Shown: positions 57,468 through 64,000 of the stretch, one piece after another | Position numbering within the stretch: the first letter of the stretch is position 1 | Layout: every line of letters starts with the position of its first letter | Assembly (NCBI GenBank): GCA_015227615.1 | Contig: JAALGZ010000073.1 | Coordinates: 1-64,000, forward strand | Reading direction: 5' to 3' | Source of the DNA: Labyrinthula sp. Ha | Lineage: Eukaryota; Sar; Bigyra; Labyrinthulida; Labyrinthulaceae | Length of the DNA stretch: 64,000 nt | Made by a program: the position numbers and the translations under genes | Notes under the pieces: generated by a model | What the model saw: the letters and a program-made list of their open reading frames with translations, nothing else | Told to the model about the DNA's origin: nothing | Database searches by the model: none

Positions 57468-59051
57468 ATGAATGATGGTAGAGAAAGATTGATAGAATTC
57501 TTGGATACTACAACGATTATAACCAAAGAAAAGGAAATTGATAAAAAAGATGCCTTTCCACATCGAGATCTCGAACAGTATTTTTCACGTAAAAGTATTA
57601 ATTTTGAAACCAACAGAGAGAAAGTTAGAAACAGTCTTTGGTCAGGAGCAAGCATTTTTGAGAGCTTATTCTCACAGCATCATAATGAAATTCCTGATTT
57701 TTCTGAACCGATTCCAGAAACAGATAGTGAGGACTCAATTTCTGTTACAGAATCAGAGGCTTCGGAAATTTTTCACTCGGTTAAACATTTGCCTTTAATA
57801 GAGGTAAGAAGAACTTTCAAGAAACTTGTATCTGAAAAAAAAACAGCTAAGCGGAAGAGCTTCCCACACGTATCAGGATCCATGGTATCTCCTGGTGCAA
57901 CCGGGCGACCATCAAGAATTCTTTCTAAAATGTTTTCGCCTAAACTTGCTAGGTTTCAAGCACAGGTATCTAGCCGTTTAAGCAATATATCCACTCATCA
58001 TACACACTCGCCGAAAACTAGGCGTTATAGGTCTGCAAGTTTTAACGGACAGCAGTCTCCACAGCCGAACGGTGCAGATATATCAGAAGTTAGCGGTTTA
58101 AAAACGGCAAGAAATAGCCGTTTAAGAAAAGCAAAAAAAAGTATGATGAGTTTATCTCCGAGAGTATCTTTTTTAAGACCACAAACTGAAGGGAAACGAA
58201 GGCCAAGTTTTTTGTTAAATGCATCGTTTTTGAATACGTCAGGAAATAACAAAGATATTTCATTTCGTAAGGCGTTTCGTAACTTTGTATACACGAAGTA
58301 TTTCAAGGATGAAAAGATTTTGTTTTCGAAATTTACAAGTCACAAACCGTGTTTGAAGTGTGCAAAACTAGTGACTGATCCGCTGACATGGACGATGTGT
58401 GTTGGAAATGATGAGAATGATACCTTTACTTTACCTGTTAGTTTTCATGCTCAATGCTCCATAGCCGGATTAAATTGGGTTAGTCGAGAAGGTGAACTTA
58501 AACTAGATCAGGGGCGGTTGAAAATATATTCTGCCAAAGATTTGATTCATGCTTTTCACGTGTTTGATATAGTTGAGGTCTCAAGAGGTGAAGCTGAGCT
58601 CAATCAGCTTAAAATCACGGTCTATCTACCCCTTGCTCAATTTGCTTCAGAGGAAGAAGATTCCAAGAGATTACTGCGAGAAACTTTGTTACTTGAATTT
58701 TCTTCTCCAGAGAGCTTAGAAGATGTTGCAGAGAAGATATTTTTATACATGAGCCAAACTGTATCTGTGATTGACGACCATTTGCCACTAGTGTTGAAAT
58801 TAACTATGCCGCAAAATAAGAGGCATGCAGAATGCCTTATGAGAAAAAAAGCAGCATTAATAACAATGTACTCTTTGAAGAATGATTTTCGATTTCAAGG
58901 TGGGTATGAAAGCTTACTGGAATATCTTGAAACTATGGGAGACGAAGCCGCTTGTGCTCTGATCCAGGAGAAGTTGCAGACATTAAGTACTGAAAGTGGT
59001 GATGGGGTTGATGAGTTTGAGCAAGCTAAGGTAAACCTCCTTGCCTTGTAA
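57468..59051 (+). CDS. Unknown 527-residue protein with Cys/His cluster and PH-like region
   Basis: An intronless frame from ATG at 57,468 to TAA at 59,049-59,051. I chose this ATG because the frame upstream of it opens only to a TTG. Residues 1-70 are charged. Residues 75-105 are acidic and Ser-rich (SEPIPETDSEDSISVTESEA). Residues 115-275 are basic, Ser/Arg-rich and probably disordered. Residues 285-330 have PCLKCAKLV, TMC and FHAQC, giving C-x2-C-x12-C-x15-H-x2-C, which could bind zinc in the manner of a LIM- or C1-like finger but lacks the usual second half. Residues 335-430 alternate strands and end in a helix (SSPESLEDVAEKIFLYM), recalling a PH-like fold; this is inference. The C-terminus is helical. 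No family is recognised. Codon use and frame length make a real gene very likely. Confidence 0.75.
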   Translation: MNDGRERLIEFLDTTTIITKEKEIDKKDAFPHRDLEQYFSRKSINFETNREKVRNSLWSGASIFESLFSQHHNEIPDFSEPIPETDSEDSISVTESEASEIFHSVKHLPLIEVRRTFKKLVSEKKTAKRKSFPHVSGSMVSPGATGRPSRILSKMFSPKLARFQAQVSSRLSNISTHHTHSPKTRRYRSASFNGQQSPQPNGADISEVSGLKTARNSRLRKAKKSMMSLSPRVSFLRPQTEGKRRPSFLLNASFLNTSGNNKDISFRKAFRNFVYTKYFKDEKILFSKFTSHKPCLKCAKLVTDPLTWTMCVGNDENDTFTLPVSFHAQCSIAGLNWVSREGELKLDQGRLKIYSAKDLIHAFHVFDIVEVSRGEAELNQLKITVYLPLAQFASEEEDSKRLLRETLLLEFSSPESLEDVAEKIFLYMSQTVSVIDDHLPLVLKLTMPQNKRHAECLMRKKAALITMYSLKNDFRFQGGYESLLEYLETMGDEAACALIQEKLQTLSTESGDGVDEFEQAKVNLLAL

Positions 59052-62000
59052 ATGTTAACTCATGCAACAACATTTTTCGTGTAGAGAACAGTTTCTCTTA
59101 TTACGAGTTGAGAAATTGCAATGTGATGTATTACTGAATGTTAGTGTTTTTTATTTTGGCGTATTTGGTAGATATTTGATACTTTTAAAACTATATTATA
59201 TGTCATTTTCTAATCTCGTTCATGAACCATTATCTGAATAATTCAAACTGATTTGGTAAGTTCTTGATATGTTCTCAGGATGCAGCTGCCATAGAAAGCA
59301 AAGTTAGACTAAGTATTCCTCGAGCAAAAAAAATAAAGATGATTTTTTTTATGATGAAAATTGAAAACACTATAAATTTTTTCCCAGGTTTGATAAGTTG
59401 CATAAAAGTTTACAAAATGGAATATGTTTTTAGGAAATAATACGTAGAAGAGATTCAGACTAGTTTCTTGTACTTTATAATGTCGGCATTAAGAAACAAA
59501 CAAACTACAACTTCTTCACAATGGGCAAGATTTGGAAAGCTTTTCAACTTTCTCAATTTCTGAACTGATCACAGTGACTACATTTATGCGCCTTCGTTAA
59601 TTCACTTAAATTCTAAGAAGGTTTTTATACATGATTACTGATAAGACAACCCGATGAATTAAGAAGGCAATTGGTAATGTTATTTTCTAGGTTGAGAGTG
59701 ACACACTATGAAATGTAGATTACTCGTGTTTACCACAGAAACTTTTGGCCATGCTGACCGATCTCAATTGAGGATTCACAAGTTGCACAACTATTCACTA
59801 CAGTGACAATGTTTTACTAGCTAAGAGGAAAGAGGAACTATTGAGATATAAGCAATGGTACCAGAATCCTTATAACTAGATTAATATGCTAATTATAGTA
59901 CAAATTAGAGACATAGAGTAAAATTAAGTTGGTTTATTGAGATGTTTAAACTTTATTTCTGTGCATTGTGATCAATAAGGATTAGTTAATGTTTTTCCTT
60001 CTTTTTTACTTCAAACTACGTAGCGCTAGCAAAGTAGTTTATACATATGATTTTTGTTTGCTTAAGCTATACCTAAATACAGAGATATGATTTTCACTAG
60101 AAAAGTGCATTTAGCCTCAATATTTGGATGTCTGTAGCTGCATTGTCAAGAGATGTTCTTCATTTAGTAAGAAAATCCTTAAAAACTATACTCTGTTATC
60201 CAGTCTAAGCTAACTTTCTCGTTGATGAACCGATGTTACAATCAAGCAGTAATATCCGCATATAAACCTACAAAAACAGTGCAATGTAAGTTCATTTTAT
60301 TTAATTGGTACTCTATGAGAAACACATCGCGAGGCAAAAATGACTTCTTTAAGCTGAAGTGTAGGTTCATGTTGAAGAAATTCTATAGAGCTCGCTCACG
60401 TAATTTCCATCCATAGTGCCAATTGGAAGTGTACACGTCATCGATCATGGACATCTTCAAATCAATTCTATGAAGCACAACAAGAGCATCCTGTGGTTAC
60501 GGAAACTTAGTATATGTAACATAGATTGTCGGTTTAAGGGTAGGATCTCCTTCAATTAAGTTGGGAAATAACATAGGCATTAAGTAAGTTATCCAACAAC
60601 CAGAGTTTCAATGAGCAAAAAGAGAACTCAAGTTTCGAGTTCTCTTTACAAAAATACCAATCCTTTTAAGATTTAAGCAAAAAAAACTAGTATAACGAAG
60701 TATACGTAAAAAATTACATCATAATTCTGGGTAAGGTATTAAATGGTGTTACTAAATAAGTGAGGAGTTAATTTAACCCACTTAGAACATAAATTATCCA
60801 GTTGAAGAGCTCAGAGTGAAAAATTTAACCAATCAATGACAATATAGTAAGGTTAAACTGCTCTTAAACCTTAACTTATTACTCGAAATTAAGATACCTT
60901 GCCTAGATTCTTATTTTCCCATAGAGTTCTGCTAACAGAAGCAACGTGGTCTTCATCCGCTAGATAACAGTAAATAAACAATACAAGATTTGACAACATT
61001 TCATTCTCTAGTAATATCCTGCTTTGTTGTCTATAGTATATTTGGCAATGATGAATATCATATGGGAGCAGAATGTTTTTCTTACTGTCAAATTTAATCT
61101 ATTACCGCAGAGGAGTTTAACTCTCATTTGCTGTCTCAACTTAATTGTGATTGCCGTAGATAGACCCATATGAGGTTCTAGTTTGCAAATATGTCTCATA
61201 AAACATTTATGTTACTGTTTTAGAAGAGAAAAACAAAATTTAATTGCTATTGAAATATTAAGGACTCACAAAAATGATAAAATTTCAATAAAGCATTGAT
61301 TCCGAACATTCACAATACTCTCTCAAATCAAGTACGGACAATTGCCAATGGTGATGTAAGAAATTAAGAACTAAGTAATGAGCATAGATAATTCCAAGTT
61401 TTAAATCTGGACTACAACAAGATTGTTAATAGGAATGTTAGATCTTATTTGAAGGATTATATGAAGTTCAAAACGATTTATTGACCTATGTCGCCAAAAC
61501 AATCTGGTATTTGGTTTTCCATTATTTAGAAAATGAACCGGAGTAACTTCAATATGCCTTTGGTTTCCTTACCAAACATACATGGCTAGCGGGAATAATG
61601 ATTAGTCTTTTTTGTATTTGGCATCTACTGTTGAATGCTTGGTATCTCTTATGCTAATGATCATGGTGCCTTGAATAGCTCTGTGGTAGTAGTACAGGGG
61701 AACGAAATCAAAGAGAAGCGTCTTCATGTAGCGCATTATTTCTGAAAGAGAGGTATCTAAAACCGTAGTAATCAAATTAAGAGCACAATAACACGTGCCC
61801 ATGTAAGAGTCATTGTTAGCATAGAGCTCATTGCGTCGCAACGGAAGACCTCTATTTATTACACAGGATAGAGGAGTCAGAAAAACTTTCAAAGCCACAA
61901 GTAGCAATGAAGAATTTTGTATTGTGCCCAAATTTCAATGGAATTATGAGTTATTCATTTACCTTATTCTGAAAAAGGAATCCTAAACTGACCCTCACGG

Positions 62001-63107
62001 GGAGAGAATGATTTCAATACAGAAAGCTTTCATGTTCTTATTCACCCTTTGTACTATGAGCGATTTCAAGGGTCCCTATTTAAGGTTGAAAGCGTTGGCC
62101 TAAATTTTTGCATTAACAGTGATAAATCTGGAAGAAGTATTTACCATCTAAATTCTTGCATGAGTGTTTCAGTTTAAATTTTATAGGAACATCTTGTAAG
62201 TGAATTTCTTGTCATACTAATGGTTAGAGATGAAGAAAGCGAGCAAGATCCATTTCGAATTATACATATCAAACTCAATGGACTCTATTTGCAATGATAT
62301 CTTGTGTATTGTGCTATGGCCAATACAGTTATGGTGAATTTTATAGCCAGACAATAGAGACGTAAAATATACTAGCCGCAATTAATTATATTCAGACTTT
62401 GCAGCAATCCCGGGCAATTATGAGATGAATGAGAAATATAAGACTTCCAACCTAATGAAAACCTAATTTATGGATGCTTCTTGTTCCATATCTGTTACCA
62501 ATTATCTGTTGATGCATAACAACATAATCCTTTCCATGTCACCTGAAGTTAATACCAAATATTTATTCTCTACAACACTTGTACAGATCTATTCACACAA
62601 AGTCAGTTAGAGACTCATAAACCTGTGTGTAGAGAATCTGAGATAAAGCTTATGCGAAGATCTAAAATAAATGCCTTAACGTTGTATAAAATAGTATATT
62701 GCCAATATTATTTAATTTTATTTTGGGTTTATCGGTCATCTCAGATGAATTTATGGTTTGAAAGGAATAATCCATATGCATTGTATCAGTACCTATATTT
62801 TACTTCCATTTTTAGCTATATTGCAGGTTTGTACGCTTCATGGACGCGCAGTCGCAGCCCATTCTCCGCCTTAGCTTCAATATGTACAATCCCTATAGGT
62901 ACATTGTAACATGGGTGTTGGGTCTGATTAGTGTAAATCATGTTTACCCACAGCTTCCTTTTAAACTATCAGAAAACATAAAACATATTTCTACCACAAC
63001 TTGGAGCCATAAAAGTAGCTTCTTACTCTTTTGTTCTTACGTATCATCGTCATATATGCAATAGGAATCTATAAGATTCAATCAAGATTCAAATGAATCT
63101 GAATGCG
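59052..63107. other. Spacer with weak coding-like fragments
   Basis: Four kb without a convincing gene. The minus-strand frame 61,008-61,199 starts with ATG (MRHICKLEPHMGL). The minus-strand frame 61,602-61,931 looks protein-like but has no start and no detectable upstream exon. On the plus strand 62,842-63,064 starts with ATG (MDAQSQPILRLSFNMYNPYR) in a stretch with locally higher GC. None matches a family I know. Any could be an exon of a split gene. Confidence 0.35.
61602..61931 (-). other. Coding-like open frame, unknown
   Basis: 109 codons without a stop, with text such as GLPLRRNELYANNDSYMGTC and EIMRYMKTLLFDFVPLYYYH. No initiating ATG at the 5' end. Upstream on the minus strand (61,950-62,100) a related-looking stretch (LKSLIVQRVNKNMKAFCIEI) is interrupted. 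It may be a decayed gene or a terminal exon. Family unknown. Confidence 0.25.
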
Positions 63108-63119
63108 GATGACGTCATC
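63108..63119. promoter_or_regulatory. CRE-like palindrome upstream of the epimerase gene
   Basis: GATGACGTCATC, a perfect 12 bp palindrome containing TGACGTCA, the consensus site of CREB/ATF-type bZIP factors. It ends 53 bp before the epimerase ATG. Regulation through it is inferred. Confidence 0.45.
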
Positions 63120-63172
63120 TGCAAAATATCAACGTAATATGCGCATATCGAAACACCCCGAAAAAAAGGTAA

Positions 63173-64000
63173 ATGACAGAAAGTAAACAAACAGTCCTTG
63201 TCGCCGGAGGCGCCGGATACATCGGCACACATACCGCAGTCTGCTTAATCGTATAGAATTAACATGTTTGACATTTAGGAAGCTGGATTTAATGTAATTA
63301 TCCTTGATAACCTTGACAATTCATCCTTGAAGGCAGTCGAACGCGTCCGAGAAATTACTTCCTTACCAAAATCTTCATCCTCTTTAGAATTTCATCAAAT
63401 TGACCTTACAAATTTTGAAGATCTTTCAAACTTATTTAAAACATTTCCAAAACTCTCTGCTTGCATACATTTTGCTGCTCTCAAGGCTGTTGGCGAAAGT
63501 ACAACCCTTCCGTTGCATTACTACTTCAACAACCTCACTTCCTCACTACACCTTCTTAATCTCCTCCAAGCTAACAAATGCAACAACTTCATCTTCTCCT
63601 CATCCGCGACAGTTTATGGAAATCCTTCATCCTGTCCAATCGACGAAACGTTTCGTGTTCAGCCAACTAATCCGTACGGGCAAACCAAAGCGATGATTGA
63701 ACAGATGTGCATTGACCTTTGCAAAGCGAACCCAGATTTTAATGTTACGCTGCTGAGATATTTTAACCCAATCGGTTCACATCCAAGTGGATTAATTGGA
63801 GAAGATCCGCAGGGATGGCCAAATAATCTTCTTCCTTTTGTTGCTCAGGTAGCTGTAGGTAGACGAGAAAAGCTTTCTGTCTTTGGAAAAGATTATGATA
63901 CTCCTGATGGAACAGGTGTTCGAGATTACATTCACGTCGTTGACTTGGCCGATGGGCATTTAGCTGCTTTGAAGCAAATGCTTGTAGAAGCTAAGAAAGA
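63173..64000 (+). CDS. GALE: UDP-galactose (UDP-glucose) 4-epimerase, 5' part
   Basis: Interconverts UDP-glucose and UDP-galactose with bound NAD in the cytosol (Leloir pathway). Exon 1 (63,173-63,250) encodes 26 residues ending in the Rossmann motif region VAGGAGYIGTHTAVCLI. A 28 nt GT-AG intron (63,251-63,278) follows, then exon 2 opens with EAGFNVIILDNLDNSS, the exact continuation seen in GALE proteins. Further on are FAALKAVGES, the catalytic SSSATVYGNP and the Y-x3-K pair in NPYGQTKAMIE. RYFNPIGSHPSG, NNLLPFVAQVAVGRRE, the VFGKDYDTPDGTGVRDYIHV block and VDLADGHLAALKQM follow. About 265 of about 345 residues are inside the window. Codon use is richer in GC than its surroundings near the start. 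Assignment is firm. Confidence 0.95.
63251..63278 (+). other. 28 nt intron of the epimerase gene
   Basis: Starts GTATAG and ends CATTTAG, with a TTAAC branch-like motif about 17 nt before the end. Reading through it hits an in-frame TAG, and removing it joins two highly conserved GALE segments without loss of a residue. Confidence 0.88.

Noticed and set aside
57389-57655. Minus-strand 88-codon frame, and others at 58,025-58,306
   Set aside because: Shadows of the 527-residue plus-strand gene.
63400-63696. Plus-strand 98-codon frame
   Set aside because: Out-of-frame shadow of the epimerase exon 2.
1-64000. CRISPR arrays, riboswitches, operons or a prokaryotic defence island
   Set aside because: Spliced genes, LINEs, copia and hAT remnants show eukaryotic nuclear DNA; no regularly spaced short repeats were seen.

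Overview
This is nuclear DNA of an AT-rich eukaryote. It has genes split by GT-AG introns, long gene-poor stretches, LINEs, a Ty1/copia element and hAT-like remnants, and no operons, Shine-Dalgarno sites or CRISPR. The open frames use TAA, TAG and TGA only as ends, so the standard code fits. The introns that can be traced are 27-30 nt long. Introns this small are known from a few unrelated lineages (for example dicyemids, ciliates and some other protists); the sequence alone does not settle which one this is.

Positions 1 to about 42,100 are a tandem array. A unit of about 18.3 kb (22.4 kb where a LINE has landed in it) holds, on the minus strand, an LRR-Roc-COR (ROCO family) gene. Around it lie decayed hAT-like repeats, a LINE fragment and spacer. 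The window has the 5' part of ROCO copy 1 (1-1365, frameshifted), copy 2 (21,214-23,749) and copy 3 (39,578-42,114). Copies 2 and 3 read as intact eight-exon genes of about 778 residues. In these genes one leucine-rich repeat is encoded per small exon. Unit 1 also holds a 4.1 kb LINE (15,260-19,358) with an 11 bp target duplication, absent from the matching site in unit 2.

From 42 to 56 kb the array ends in transposon debris. There is another copy of the hAT-like repeat, a decayed fragment of a myosin motor gene (45.2-45.8 kb), and a terminal inverted repeat at 46,655-46,671. That terminus pairs, with a matching 8 bp flank, with one at 32,705. An old LINE (about 47.8-55.7 kb) follows, split by a Ty1/copia element (49,464-53,806).

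The last 8 kb are host-like. They hold a 527-residue protein of unknown function (57,468-59,051), about 4 kb of spacer with weak open frames, and the 5' end of a UDP-galactose 4-epimerase gene (63,173 to the window edge) with a 28 nt intron and a TGACGTCA palindrome upstream. The genes form no obvious pathway. The ROCO genes are a local paralogue family (multidomain GTPase signalling proteins), and the epimerase is a housekeeping sugar-nucleotide enzyme.
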